Shown: positions 15,203 through 24,610, counted from the stretch's first letter. The stretch is DNA of 64,000 nucleotides from Salinimicrobium profundisediminis (GCF_026241755.1 NZ_JAPJDA010000006.1:8454-72453); one strand, 5' to 3'. Program-made: numbers and translations. The notes: generated from the sequence alone by a model not told the origin.

Positions 15203-18025
15203 ATGCAGAATAGTCGACTTTCAAACATGGAATTGATAAAAAGCCTTTTCAAAGGTAGGCAGGATGTTTTTGCACGTCATTGGCAAAAGGGATCAAAAAA
15301 AGGTTATATGCCGGCATATCAATTTGATCCTTACATGTTCCGGCTTCACAAGATGAAGGGTGGTACATTTAAGTCTTATGAGCAAAAAACTTTTCTTTCG
15401 CTTACAGATAATGAAATTGAGAAGCATCTACAGGGCGAGCAGCTCATTGGTATTTATCCTTTATTGCAGGACAATACCTCCTGGTTTATTGTTGCAGATT
15501 TCGACGGCAATAACTGGGCAGAAGAATGTATTTCTGTAATTAATACTTTAAAAAGCAGGGGAATTCCTGCATACATTGAAAGATCACGTTCGGGAAACGG
15601 AGGACACGTCTGGATCTTTTTTGAGGGGAGTTATCCGGCGATCAAAAGTCGAAAATTATTCAAGACCCTGCTGGAAGAAACCGGCGCATTTTCTTTGTTG
15701 GATAAAAGTTCAAGTTTTGACAGACTCTTCCCTAATCAGGATGCTTTATCGGGAAAAGGTTTGGGAAATTTAATTGCCTTGCCATTAAAAAGGGCAGGTT
15801 CAGGAAAGCTGAGAGTAACACTTGATAATAAAGTTATTTTGAATAAATGGTCATTGCCTCCTTCAGTTGCAGCATATTTAAAAGATGAATTGAATTTTGC
15901 CAATTCAGAATTTTTCATCAAAAAGAAGACAGGTAAAAGTACCTGGGGCACAGATCGATATTTTAAGACTTATGAAGAGACAAGTGATCATCTACTACTG
16001 CCGCGGGGATTTATTGGGAAATTTATCCGGTTCTGTAGAAAGCAGAATGTCGATCATGAATTTATAGATCAAAGAAAAAAACCAAAAAAGGTTAAATTTT
16101 CAGCAGGAATAGCGCTGCGGGAACATCAAAAAAATGCTGTTGCAGCAGCAAAAAGAAAAGATTTTGGAGTTATTACAGCACCTCCGGGTTCAGGAAAAAC
16201 TGTTATTGGCCTGCAGATTGTTGCAGATAAAGGATTACCGGCCCTTATTGTGGTGCATAGGAAACAATTAATGGAGCAGTGGATAGAGCGTATTGAAGGC
16301 TTTCTCGGAATTCCGAAAAGGGAAATTGGTAGGATTGGACAGGGAAAAGCCAAAAGTGGAAAGTTAGTTACGGTGGCTATGATACAGAGTTTAAGTAAAC
16401 AAATAAAAAAAGCTGAAAATTCTAATTTCTCTCAATCCTTTGGAACCGTTATCATTGATGAATGCCACCATATCCCTGCTGAAACTTATAAAAATGTGAT
16501 TTCCCAACTTACTCCATTTTTTCAGTATGGATTAACTGCAACCCCTTTTAGAAAAGGAAGTGACGGAAAAATGATCTTTACATATTTGGGAGAGCTTATA
16601 GCTCATATAAATTCCCATGAAATTGAAAATTACAAACGGGCGAGGGTAATAATTCGCAATACTTCTCTTGATATACCATACAATTCAAAAACAGATCCTT
16701 TCGAAGTATTGTCTAAGGTACTCGTGCATGATTCAAACAGGAACAGGCTTATTTGTGAAGATGTAACACTTCAAGTTGAGAAAGGGAGAAATGTTGTTTT
16801 GCTAACTGAACGTAAAGAACACATAGACATACTTTACCTACTACTTAAACAGTTCTTTGAAACGATAACCTTGAGCGGAGATGATTCACAGGTAAGCCGG
16901 AGCCTAAAATGGGAGAGCTTGAGAAAAGGAGATTACCAGGTTTTAATCACCACCGGCCAGTTTTTTGGCGAAGGATCTGACCTGCAAAATGCCTCTACTC
17001 TTTTTCTTGTTTATCCTTTTTCCTTTAAAGGAAAGTTGATTCAGTACATAGGTCGGGTTCAGCGTTCTGAGCTTACTCCTGTAATTTATGATTATCGGGA
17101 TCATAAAATAGAGTACCTGAATAAACTATTTCTGAAGAGAAATACCTATTATCGTCATTTCGACAAGCAGGTTACTTTGTTTAATGAAGAAGAACTGTCA
17201 ATGAAAAATTCTACAGCTCCAAAAATTTTTAGTGTTGATGAGGATCTCAATATTTTGTGGGAGGATCTTGATTTTCGCTTTGGTGCAGTTGCTTTTACTT
17301 ATCAAATACCCAACCCTGCCATTAAACTTGAATTTGAAGTTGAAAATGACCTTTTTAGACCGGAGTTTGACGTTCTGAAACCCTATTTTGCTAAAGTTTT
17401 GAAGTCGGGAAAAGTCCGGATTAAAATTTCTGCTGAAATTCAGGAGGGAAAAATAATTTCTCAAATGGCAACTTCCAGTGATCTGGAAGAGCTTGATGAG
17501 GAAATACTGCAAAGTGTAAAATTCAAATTCCTTGAGAAAGGACTTTTCAGAAAAAAAAGTAAAGGTGAAGAAATGGAAAAAGATCAACTTCAGACAGAAA
17601 ATAACATTTCAGCTATTTTTGGTTCCGGGGAAGACTTACTTCAGGTTATTTTAGACAATAACAAGTATAAGCATTCCCGGCAATTAAAATATTTGGCAGC
17701 CAGGCATGAATACAATATTCTGAAGCTCCGTTTTGTTCTTGATCCTTTTTCTTTCCTTTTCCTTATTTCAGGAATAGATCAATACCACCTTGTGCTCGAA
17801 ACTCTAGACACAGAAGAAGCGACTTATGTGTGGCATTTCAATAAGAATGAACTTCAGAAAAATCTAGTTTATATTGATGGGGAATTAAATTTCATTCGGA
17901 ATAAAGGAAGAAAACAATATCTAGAAAATCAGCCAAAAAATTTCAGCCGTATTTTTCATGATTATTCTGATGATCGAAAAGGATTTGTTATTTGGAAGGA
18001 TTTGCTGGAGGAGAGGATGGTTTAG
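15203..18025 (+). CDS. TOTE-type primase (AEP) fused to SF2 helicase, probable defence protein
   Basis: 940 residues (ATG 15203; ATG 15230 also possible). The N-terminus MELIKSLFKGRQDVFARHW and the block GIYPLLQDNTSWFIVADFDG, then AYIERSRSGNGGHVWIFFE and SSFDRLFPNQDALSGKGLGN, are diagnostic of the archaeo-eukaryotic primase domain of TOTE conflict systems; D99, D101 and H135 look like the catalytic/metal and nucleotide-binding residues. An SF2 helicase follows: Walker A TAPPGSGKT (325-333), DECH (419-422), TATPFRKGSDG, and motif VI QYIGRVQRS. The Cys cluster many homologues carry before the primase core is absent. The C-terminal ~270 residues are unassigned. No other defence genes are adjacent; a RAYT/REP block follows directly. 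Confidence 0.9.
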   Translation: MQNSRLSNMELIKSLFKGRQDVFARHWQKGSKKGYMPAYQFDPYMFRLHKMKGGTFKSYEQKTFLSLTDNEIEKHLQGEQLIGIYPLLQDNTSWFIVADFDGNNWAEECISVINTLKSRGIPAYIERSRSGNGGHVWIFFEGSYPAIKSRKLFKTLLEETGAFSLLDKSSSFDRLFPNQDALSGKGLGNLIALPLKRAGSGKLRVTLDNKVILNKWSLPPSVAAYLKDELNFANSEFFIKKKTGKSTWGTDRYFKTYEETSDHLLLPRGFIGKFIRFCRKQNVDHEFIDQRKKPKKVKFSAGIALREHQKNAVAAAKRKDFGVITAPPGSGKTVIGLQIVADKGLPALIVVHRKQLMEQWIERIEGFLGIPKREIGRIGQGKAKSGKLVTVAMIQSLSKQIKKAENSNFSQSFGTVIIDECHHIPAETYKNVISQLTPFFQYGLTATPFRKGSDGKMIFTYLGELIAHINSHEIENYKRARVIIRNTSLDIPYNSKTDPFEVLSKVLVHDSNRNRLICEDVTLQVEKGRNVVLLTERKEHIDILYLLLKQFFETITLSGDDSQVSRSLKWESLRKGDYQVLITTGQFFGEGSDLQNASTLFLVYPFSFKGKLIQYIGRVQRSELTPVIYDYRDHKIEYLNKLFLKRNTYYRHFDKQVTLFNEEELSMKNSTAPKIFSVDEDLNILWEDLDFRFGAVAFTYQIPNPAIKLEFEVENDLFRPEFDVLKPYFAKVLKSGKVRIKISAEIQEGKIISQMATSSDLEELDEEILQSVKFKFLEKGLFRKKSKGEEMEKDQLQTENNISAIFGSGEDLLQVILDNNKYKHSRQLKYLAARHEYNILKLRFVLDPFSFLFLISGIDQYHLVLETLDTEEATYVWHFNKNELQKNLVYIDGELNFIRNKGRKQYLENQPKNFSRIFHDYSDDRKGFVIWKDLLEERMV

Positions 18026-18056
18026 CGGTGACTAAAATTTGGTCATGCCCTGTCTC

Positions 18057-18295
18057 AATCACCCCTTTCGGCGGCTTAGAGTCCCGAAAGAGGGTTTGGA
18101 GAAATCAACCGCTTTCAGGGTAAAAAAACCGCTGAAAGGGTTGGGCAATCGATCAGCTCTTTCGGCGGCTTGGAGCCCCGAAAGAGGGTTTGGGGAAATT
18201 AACCGCTTTCAGAGATAATAAAACTGCTGAAAGGGTTGGGCGACCGGTCACCCCTTTCGGCGGCTTAGAGCCCCGAAAGCGGGTTCAAAACAAAT
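18057..18295. repeat. REP-like hairpin array, left side of the RAYT gene
   Basis: Two and a half copies of a 94/95-bp unit starting at 18062, 18156 and 18251. Each full unit has two bulged hairpins: hairpin A with arms CTTTCGG / CCGAAAG, an inner GGCT / AGCC stem and a one-base bulge; and hairpin B with arms CTTTCAG / CTGAAAG, an inner GGT / ACC-like pairing and a one-base bulge. Confidence 0.9.
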
Positions 18296-18875
18296 CCCTT
18301 CCCTCATTTCTCTCATGGTAAGCCTTAAAGTTATCTATGTCACCGAATATTTCAATGACTTCTTTTCGCTTTACGAAAGTTGGATTATCGGATATAATAA
18401 TATTATAGGAGGACCAGGGATATTCTCTCATTCTTTGAACAACCTTATGATGAACAGGATTATTATGGATGTAAAAAATTATTTGTTTAAGATAATCTTC
18501 AGACGTGATCCTTTTTCGTTCAAATGATTTCTCCATTAGACTTCCCGTTCTGCCATATTTTTTGTTGATGGCTTGAGCATAAGCATTAAATAAATGACCA
18601 AGCTGCCTGGAGGCATCGGGTTTCTTCGGTTCTTTACCCGGAAAAAATAAATAATCTTCTTTCCTGATTTCACTATCTGTTTTGAGATAAAGAAGTACGT
18701 GAAAATGATTACGCATGAGACACCAGGCAAAGGTATCGGCTACGGGATGGATGTATTTCTCATAGAGTCGCAGGAAATACGCATAATTTTCCTCCTCGAA
18801 AAAGATATTCGAGCCATTGTTTCCACGGTTGTAGATGTGGTAGAAGTTTCCTGGTTCTATAGGTTCAATCTGCAA
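18285..18875 (-). CDS. REP-associated tyrosine transposase (RAYT, Y1_Tnp/IS200-like)
   Basis: 196 residues. Single-strand transposase-like HUH nuclease: N-terminal GNFYHIYNRGNNGSNIFFEE, the HUH motif MRNHFHVLL (H57, H59), and the helix DYLKQIIFYIHNNPVHH carrying the candidate catalytic Tyr (Y135; Y128 is the alternative). Length fits RAYT proteins. It is flanked on both sides by REP-like hairpins of the same sequence (18057-18295 and 18919-19055), the standard arrangement for a RAYT and its own REPs. RAYTs are thought to be domesticated, vertically kept enzymes that spread REPs. Intact, with no frameshift. It starts 44 bp from the right-hand array. Confidence 0.95.
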   Translation of the reverse strand: MQIEPIEPGNFYHIYNRGNNGSNIFFEEENYAYFLRLYEKYIHPVADTFAWCLMRNHFHVLLYLKTDSEIRKEDYLFFPGKEPKKPDASRQLGHLFNAYAQAINKKYGRTGSLMEKSFERKRITSEDYLKQIIFYIHNNPVHHKVVQRMREYPWSSYNIIISDNPTFVKRKEVIEIFGDIDNFKAYHERNEGRDLF

Positions 18876-18918
18876 CTTTTTGTTATTGAGGCTTTAATTT
18901 AAAGATATGAATTTCCTT

Positions 18919-19055
18919 AAATCAACCGCTTTCAGGGTTGAAAAAACCGCTGAAAGAGTTTCAATCACCCCCTTTCGGCGGCTTGGAGCCCCGAAAGAGG
19001 GTTAGGAGAAATCAACCGCTTCCAGGGTTAGGGTTAAAAAACAGCTGAAAGGGTT
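18919..19055. repeat. REP-like hairpins, right side of the RAYT gene
   Basis: Hairpin B (18919-18960), hairpin A (18969-19003) and a further hairpin B variant (19013-19054, expanded by GGGTTAGGGTTA), in the same orientation as the left array. Confidence 0.9.
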
Positions 19056-19058
19056 CTC

Positions 19059-20924
19059 TTACTCCATTTTAGCACCCAGTTCAAACCACCTCTCGGTTTT
19101 TTTCTCTATTTCAGCATCGATCTTTCCAAGTTCCATGGAGGCTTTTGTGATCTCGTCGGGGCTTAGGTCTTCAAGGAATTTTTGCTGCACATCATTCTTT
19201 TTCTTCTCCAGGTTATGGATTTCTTTTTCGAGCCTGTTGTATTCTTTCTGCTCGTTGTAGGTGAGGGTGGCCGAGGTGCTGTTCTCTTTTTTCCAGGCTT
19301 TTTTCTCTGTTGAAACTTCGGTCTTTTCGGTAGGTTCAGCTATAGAACTGGCTTCATATTCCCTGTAATCGGTATAGTTTCCGGGGAAATCTTCAATTTC
19401 TGTTTTTCCTTTAAAGACAAAAAGATGGTCCACGATCTTATCCATAAAATAACGGTCGTGAGAAACCACTACAAGACAACCCGGAAAATCGAGCAGGAAG
19501 TCTTCGAGTACGTTCAAGGTCACAATATCAAGATCGTTTGTGGGCTCATCCAGGATAAGAAAGTTTGGATTCTGAATAAGGACGGTACACAGGTAAAGCC
19601 TCTTTTTTTCTCCCCCACTTAATTTTTCTACATAATCGTACTGCTTCTTACGGTCAAAAAGGAAACGTTCCAAAAGCTGCTGTGCAGAGATTTGCCGACC
19701 TTTTTTCAGCGGAATATAATCCCCGAATTCCCTTATCACATCAATGACCTTCTGGCCTTCCTTTACCTCAATTCCGCGTTGGGTGTAGTAACCAAACTTA
19801 ATAGTTTCCCCAATGGTGATCTTCCCGGAATCGGGAGCAAGGGTGCCGGTGAGAATGTTTAGAAAAGTGGATTTTCCGGTTCCGTTTTTTCCGATAATTC
19901 CCAGCCTGTCGCCCGGCTGAAAGTTGTAACTGAATTTATCAAGCAGTTGGAGATCGCCAAAGCTTTTGGAAATATTATGGAACTCCACAATCTTATTCCC
20001 CAGGCGCTCCATATTGATCTCCAGTTGCACCTGGTGGTCGTTGCGGCGTTTTGAGGCGCGGTCTTTAATTTCGAAAAAGTCGTCTATACGCGATTTAGAT
20101 TTGGTGGTTCGAGCTTTTGGCTGGCGTCGCATCCAGTCCAGTTCCTTCTTGAAAAGTTGTTTGGCTTTATCGGTATTGGTTTGCTCTAAAGCAATGCGTT
20201 CATCTTTTTTGCTGAGGTAGTAGGAGTAATTGCCTTTGTAGGTGTAAAGATTTCCGTCCTCAAGCTCTACGATCTCGTTACATACACGTTCCAGGAAGTA
20301 CCTGTCGTGCGTTACCATAAAAATGGTGAAGTTCTCTTTACGGAAGAATTCCTCCAGCCACTCGATCATATCAAGATCGAGGTGGTTGGTAGGTTCATCC
20401 ATGATGATGAGGTCGGGTTTATTTAGGATCATGGAGGCCAGGGCGAGACGTTTCTTTTGTCCGCCGCTAAGACTTCCTACCAGCGCGTGAAGATCTTCAA
20501 GCTTCAGTTTAAAAAGGATCTGTTTATAGGTAGTTTCAAAATCCCAGGCTTGATGGGCATCCATCTGTTCAAAAGCCTTTTGGTAGGCATCGGAATCTTC
20601 AGGATTTTCGAGAGCTTTTTCGTAGCGCTCGATGACTTTCAGGATTTCATTATCTGAAGCAAAGATGGTTTGTTCTACTGTAAGCTTCGGATCTAAATTA
20701 GGTTCCTGCGGAAGAAAAGCTGTGGTGATATCTTTACGATATACCACATTGCCGGCATCGGGAGTATCGGCGCCCGAAAGTATATTGAGGAGAGAGGTTT
20801 TTCCTGTTCCGTTCTTGGCTACAAATCCCACCTTATCTCCTTCATTAATTCCGAAGGAAAGATTTGAAAAAAGTTCTCTTTCTCCGTAAGCCTTGGCTAC
20901 ATTTTCTACAGATAAATAATTCAC
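19059..20924 (-). CDS. ABC-F family ATPase (Uup/EttA-like)
   Basis: About 621 residues from GTG 20924 (the frame is open 13 codons further, but family members begin MNYLSVENV-like). Two ABC cassettes without membrane segments: Walker A GFVAKNGTGKTSLLNILSG with signature GSLSGGQKKRLALA and Walker B LIIMDEPTNHLDLD; then GIIGKNGTGKSTFLNILTG, EKLSGGEKKRLYLC and FLILDEPTNDLD. The inter-cassette linker is basic (DWMRRQPKARTTKSKSRIDD), and a C-terminal coiled coil resembles Uup. ABC-F proteins act on ribosomes in translation or antibiotic resistance, or, for Uup, influence DNA transposition and replication. The gene ends directly at the REP array. Confidence 0.93.
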   Translation of the reverse strand: MNYLSVENVAKAYGERELFSNLSFGINEGDKVGFVAKNGTGKTSLLNILSGADTPDAGNVVYRKDITTAFLPQEPNLDPKLTVEQTIFASDNEILKVIERYEKALENPEDSDAYQKAFEQMDAHQAWDFETTYKQILFKLKLEDLHALVGSLSGGQKKRLALASMILNKPDLIIMDEPTNHLDLDMIEWLEEFFRKENFTIFMVTHDRYFLERVCNEIVELEDGNLYTYKGNYSYYLSKKDERIALEQTNTDKAKQLFKKELDWMRRQPKARTTKSKSRIDDFFEIKDRASKRRNDHQVQLEINMERLGNKIVEFHNISKSFGDLQLLDKFSYNFQPGDRLGIIGKNGTGKSTFLNILTGTLAPDSGKITIGETIKFGYYTQRGIEVKEGQKVIDVIREFGDYIPLKKGRQISAQQLLERFLFDRKKQYDYVEKLSGGEKKRLYLCTVLIQNPNFLILDEPTNDLDIVTLNVLEDFLLDFPGCLVVVSHDRYFMDKIVDHLFVFKGKTEIEDFPGNYTDYREYEASSIAEPTEKTEVSTEKKAWKKENSTSATLTYNEQKEYNRLEKEIHNLEKKKNDVQQKFLEDLSPDEITKASMELGKIDAEIEKKTERWFELGAKME

Positions 20925-20984
20925 ACAGTTATTTTTGGCAAAAGTAGGTATTTCAATGATCAATTAACAATTTAGAATTAGCAG

Positions 20985-21045
20985 AGAGATTTTGAAGATT
21001 TGAAAATTTGAGGATGTGGGAATTTGAAGATGAAATGGAGTTCGA
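20985..21045. repeat. AAGATTTGAAAATTTG repeat tract upstream of the polysaccharide operon
   Basis: TTTGAAGATTTGAAAATTTG, then GAGGATGTGGGAATTTGAAG; near-identical in style to 13655-13697. Confidence 0.75.
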
Positions 21046-21164
21046 ACAATCTAACGCCGATATGTATTTGTAAAAATCTCACATCCAACATCAGCCTTCT
21101 GCCTTTGATTAACAGTATTTAACAAACTAGTGATGCAATTATTTTATTATTAACCTTCAAGACC

Positions 21165-21172
21165 TATATTTG
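21165..21172 (+). promoter_or_regulatory. Bacteroidetes -7 promoter element for the polysaccharide export operon
   Basis: TATATTTG matches TAnnTTTG exactly, 21 nt upstream of the Wza-like start. The T-rich segment about 20 bp upstream may serve as the -33 region. Confidence 0.5.
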
Positions 21173-21192
21173 TCTCAAGCTATTAGTCCCAA

Positions 21193-21981
21193 ATGAGTAT
21201 CAGGCAATTAATTGTTGTTGTTAGTATTCTGTTTTTTGTTTCTTCCTGTGTGCCCACTAAGCGGTTGATGTACTTGCAGGAAGATGGTAAGGAGACAGAC
21301 AGTTTAATTTCTATAGAAAGAATTCAGAAACCCTATAGAATTCAGGTTAATGATCTTCTAAGTATCAGGGTTAAGGCAATAGACCAGGACGTGGTTGGGA
21401 TGTTTAACCCTATTGGGGAGCAAAATCCTAACGCCACGGGAGAAGAAAGGCTTTATTATGACGGCTTCTTAGTGGATGCTCATGGAAATATTCGAGTGCC
21501 CACCCTGGGCGAGGTGAATGTGCTGGGTTTCACGGTAGAGGAGGTGAGAGAGAAGATCGAAAAAGCCCTTTTAGACAAGTATTTCAAGGAACAGGCAAAC
21601 ATCTTTGTCACGGTTAAGCTGGCGGGAATAAGATATACCACAATTGGAGAGATAGGATCAGGAACCCAGGTGATCTATAAAGAGCAGGTGACGATTATGG
21701 AAGCCATAGCCCAGGCCGGGGATATATCTGAGTTCGGAGACAGGACCGATGTGGTGATTGTGCGCCAATACCCGGGCGGGGAGAAAAGACACCATATTGA
21801 TCTTACAAGCATAGATGCGATGAAGTCGCCGTACTATTATATTCAGCCTAACGATCTTATTATCGTGAATCCGCTTCCGCAGAAAGCATTGGGACTGGGT
21901 ACTACAGGGCTGGAAGCCTTTCGTACTATCACGACTATTTTAGCGTTTGTAACTTCAACAATATTATTAATTACCCGGTGA
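21193..21981 (+). CDS. Wza-like polysaccharide export lipoprotein
   Basis: 262 residues. Signal peptide with lipobox (ILFFVSSC, Cys19), then the Poly_export domain (YRIQVNDLLSIRVKAIDQDV, with GFLVDAHGNIRVPTLGEVNV) and an SLBB-type segment (TTIGEIGSGTQVIYKEQVTI). A C-terminal hydrophobic helix (ITTILAFVTSTILLITR) would form the outer-membrane helical barrel as in Wza. Forms the secretion channel for capsule or exopolysaccharide together with the tyrosine autokinase encoded three bases downstream. Confidence 0.93.
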   Translation: MSIRQLIVVVSILFFVSSCVPTKRLMYLQEDGKETDSLISIERIQKPYRIQVNDLLSIRVKAIDQDVVGMFNPIGEQNPNATGEERLYYDGFLVDAHGNIRVPTLGEVNVLGFTVEEVREKIEKALLDKYFKEQANIFVTVKLAGIRYTTIGEIGSGTQVIYKEQVTIMEAIAQAGDISEFGDRTDVVIVRQYPGGEKRHHIDLTSIDAMKSPYYYIQPNDLIIVNPLPQKALGLGTTGLEAFRTITTILAFVTSTILLITR

Positions 21982-21984
21982 TGT

Positions 21985-24453
21985 ATGGCACATGAAGATG
22001 ATCATATTAGTGATGTAGGTTCCACATTTGACTTTAAAGGATTTGTGCTGAAAGTCTTTAGCTACTGGCAATTAATTCTGTTGTCTATAGCTATAAGTCT
22101 GGGAGTGGCTTATTACAATAATGTACGTAAACTTCCTGTTTATCAATTAGGGAATTCCATTTCCATAAAAGACGATCAAAACCCCTTTTTTACCAGCAAT
22201 ACCAGCCTCACTTTTAACTGGGGAGGAACCTCAGACAAGGTGAATACGGCCATGACCATTTTGCGGTCAAGATCGCATAATGAAGAGGTGGTAGAGCGCT
22301 TGCAGTATTATATTGCTTATCAACAGGACGGAGAATATCAACGTGTGAATGCTTACGGTTTCACTCCTTTTAAAGTAGTGGCCGATACTTCTGCGTACCA
22401 GGCCCAGGGAACCACTTTTACCATTCGTTTTAAAGACCCTGAAACCTTTACGCTCAGCACGACTTTTGCCGGAGGAAATGCTTCGGTATATAATTATGAT
22501 ACGAAAGAATATGGCAATGTGGTGGTCGAGGAAGGGGAGTTTAGCCGTGAATACCGGCTTAACGAGCCCATAAATTTGCCATTTTTCAATGGTAAGCTTG
22601 TGCCAACGCCACGAGTTCCTGTTATAGATAAACCTTTTTACGTGCAATTCCGGCATTTTGATGGTACTGTGGGGAGGTTCCGCGGAGTGGCGGTAAGTCC
22701 GCAGTCGCAGGGAGCTTCGGTTTTAAATCTTTCCATGACAGGTGATAATAAAGCTGAGATCGTAGATTACCTCAATGGAACTGTACGGGTATTGAGTCAA
22801 AATATGCTGGAGCGCAAGAATCTTTTTGCCACCAAGACCATTCGGTTTATTGACAGTAGTTTAAGTGTCAAGGCTATGGAGCTTAAGGTGGTGGAAGATG
22901 AATTGAATAGGTTTAGAAATACCAATTCTATCCTGGATATTTCTGCGGAAAGCAGTCAGCTAAACTCCAAACTTACAGGGCTTGATGTGAGGAAAGAAGA
23001 TATTTCACGTCAACTGGCCTATTATGAAACCCTGCAGGATTACCTGCAATCACGAAATGATTATTCTGATGTGCCGGCACCTTCGGTAGCGGGAATTGCT
23101 GAAGGAAGTATTGTTAGCGGAGTAGGACGAATTGTTTCCCTTGCCGAAGAAAGGCGGAAATACGAATATTCCCTACAGGAAAATTCCCCTGTTTTTCAGG
23201 ATATAGACCGGCAGATAAATGCAGTAAAAGATGTGCTGCTCGAAAATATGTCTTCTTCTCAAAACCTCCTGCGGCAGGAGCTGCGAGACATCAATAGAGA
23301 AATTGCCCTGGCTGAAGCCGAAATTAGGAAACTACCGCAGGAAGAGCAGGACTTGCTTAAAATCCAGCGAAAGTATTCTATAAGTGAGCGCACTTATAAT
23401 ATGTTCCTGGAAAAACGCAGTGAAGCCGGACTCGTAAAAGCAGCCAACGTGAGTGATGTTATGGTTATTGATACCGCCAAAGATACCGGTGGCGGACAGA
23501 TTGGACCAAATACACAACTTAACTATGTGATGGCATTAATGGTGGGTGGAATGATTCCGCTGACTTTTGTTTTCCTGTTAGTTTTTCTGAATACCAACGT
23601 GCACAACGCACAGGAAGTCACCCGTTTATCACCCATTCCCATTCTGGGGATGATTGGGAAAAGTAGGATGGACACAAATCTTGCGGTCTTCAATAAACCC
23701 AAATCGGCTATTGCTGAAGGGTTTCGAGGGTTGAGGTCCAGTCTGCAGTTTATGTACAAAAAGCAGGGGGTGAGCGGCTCTAAAACGGTGATGATCACTT
23801 CATCGGTTTCGGGGGAAGGGAAAACTTTTTGTGCCATGAACCTCGCCACTGTTTTTGCTTTGAGTGAAAAGAAGACCCTGTTACTGGGTGCCGATCTACG
23901 TAAACCGAAGATCTTTGATGACTTTAAGATCAATAACGATGTGGGAGTGGTGAATTATCTTATAGGGCAGGAGTCGCTGGAGGCAATCATACAGCCAAGT
24001 ATGGTGCCACACCTGGATGTGATTACTGCAGGGCCAATTCCGCCAAACCCTTCAGAATTACTTATGAACGAGCAGATGGAAACCCTCATGAGTGAACTGC
24101 GGGAGCGTTATGATTATATTATTATGGATACCCCGCCGGTGGGTGTGGTTGCCGATGCGCTCAACCTCATAAAATACGCCGATGCCACTCTATACCTCAT
24201 CCGCCAGGATTACACCAAACGCGGAATGCTTGAAGTGATCAACGAGAAGTATAACAAAGGTGAAGTAAAGAATATTTCATTCGTTCTTAACCACTTTGTG
24301 CACCGGGCCAAGTATGGTTATGGCTATGGTTACGGCTATGGCTATGGTTACGGTTATGGGTATGGCCAGTATGGTAAAGGTTATGGGCAGCAGGAAACAA
24401 GGACTGGTAAGCTGAAGAAGAAGTGGAGGGAGATAATGCGGAATTTTGAGTAA
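21985..24453 (+). CDS. Wzc-like polysaccharide co-polymerase / BY-type tyrosine autokinase
   Basis: 822 residues. N-terminal Wzz domain with a first transmembrane helix (about 27-47, YWQLILLSIAISLGVAYY), a large periplasmic coiled-coil region, a GNVR-like EEQDLLKIQRKYSISERTYN segment, and a second membrane helix near residue 525. The cytoplasmic BY-kinase follows: Walker A SSVSGEGKTF (about 605-614), Walker A' LLLGADLRKPKIFDDF, Walker B YDYIIMDTPPVGVVADAL. The tail is a tyrosine cluster encoded by nine tandem TAYGGN hexamers. It controls chain length and export with the Wza-like lipoprotein; cyclic autophosphorylation of the tail is the known control. Confidence 0.95.
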   Translation: MAHEDDHISDVGSTFDFKGFVLKVFSYWQLILLSIAISLGVAYYNNVRKLPVYQLGNSISIKDDQNPFFTSNTSLTFNWGGTSDKVNTAMTILRSRSHNEEVVERLQYYIAYQQDGEYQRVNAYGFTPFKVVADTSAYQAQGTTFTIRFKDPETFTLSTTFAGGNASVYNYDTKEYGNVVVEEGEFSREYRLNEPINLPFFNGKLVPTPRVPVIDKPFYVQFRHFDGTVGRFRGVAVSPQSQGASVLNLSMTGDNKAEIVDYLNGTVRVLSQNMLERKNLFATKTIRFIDSSLSVKAMELKVVEDELNRFRNTNSILDISAESSQLNSKLTGLDVRKEDISRQLAYYETLQDYLQSRNDYSDVPAPSVAGIAEGSIVSGVGRIVSLAEERRKYEYSLQENSPVFQDIDRQINAVKDVLLENMSSSQNLLRQELRDINREIALAEAEIRKLPQEEQDLLKIQRKYSISERTYNMFLEKRSEAGLVKAANVSDVMVIDTAKDTGGGQIGPNTQLNYVMALMVGGMIPLTFVFLLVFLNTNVHNAQEVTRLSPIPILGMIGKSRMDTNLAVFNKPKSAIAEGFRGLRSSLQFMYKKQGVSGSKTVMITSSVSGEGKTFCAMNLATVFALSEKKTLLLGADLRKPKIFDDFKINNDVGVVNYLIGQESLEAIIQPSMVPHLDVITAGPIPPNPSELLMNEQMETLMSELRERYDYIIMDTPPVGVVADALNLIKYADATLYLIRQDYTKRGMLEVINEKYNKGEVKNISFVLNHFVHRAKYGYGYGYGYGYGYGYGYGQYGKGYGQQETRTGKLKKKWREIMRNFE
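24313..24366 (+). repeat. Hexanucleotide repeat encoding a (Tyr-Gly)9 tail
   Basis: Nine consecutive TAYGGN units near the 3' end of the autokinase gene, followed by CAG-TAT-GGT-AAA-GGT-TAT. Unit-number change would add or remove Tyr-Gly pairs without shifting the frame. Confidence 0.9.
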
Positions 24454-24610
24454 TTCTCGCGTAGCTCGAATTAGAGGAGAGTGGGAAGAGGGGCTGTGTA
24501 ACTTCGAATAGGAAGTCGGAGACGGAACTTTGGAGCTACTACTGAATTTTGAGCACAAGAAAATTTGTTTGTTGTTTTTGGTTTTTTGTTTATTGTAATT
24601 CTGAGAAACG

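Noticed and set aside
18285-18875. Active IS200/IS605 insertion sequence
   Set aside because: No TnpB-type gene and no IS-like ends; the flanking multi-copy bulged hairpins fit a RAYT with REPs instead.
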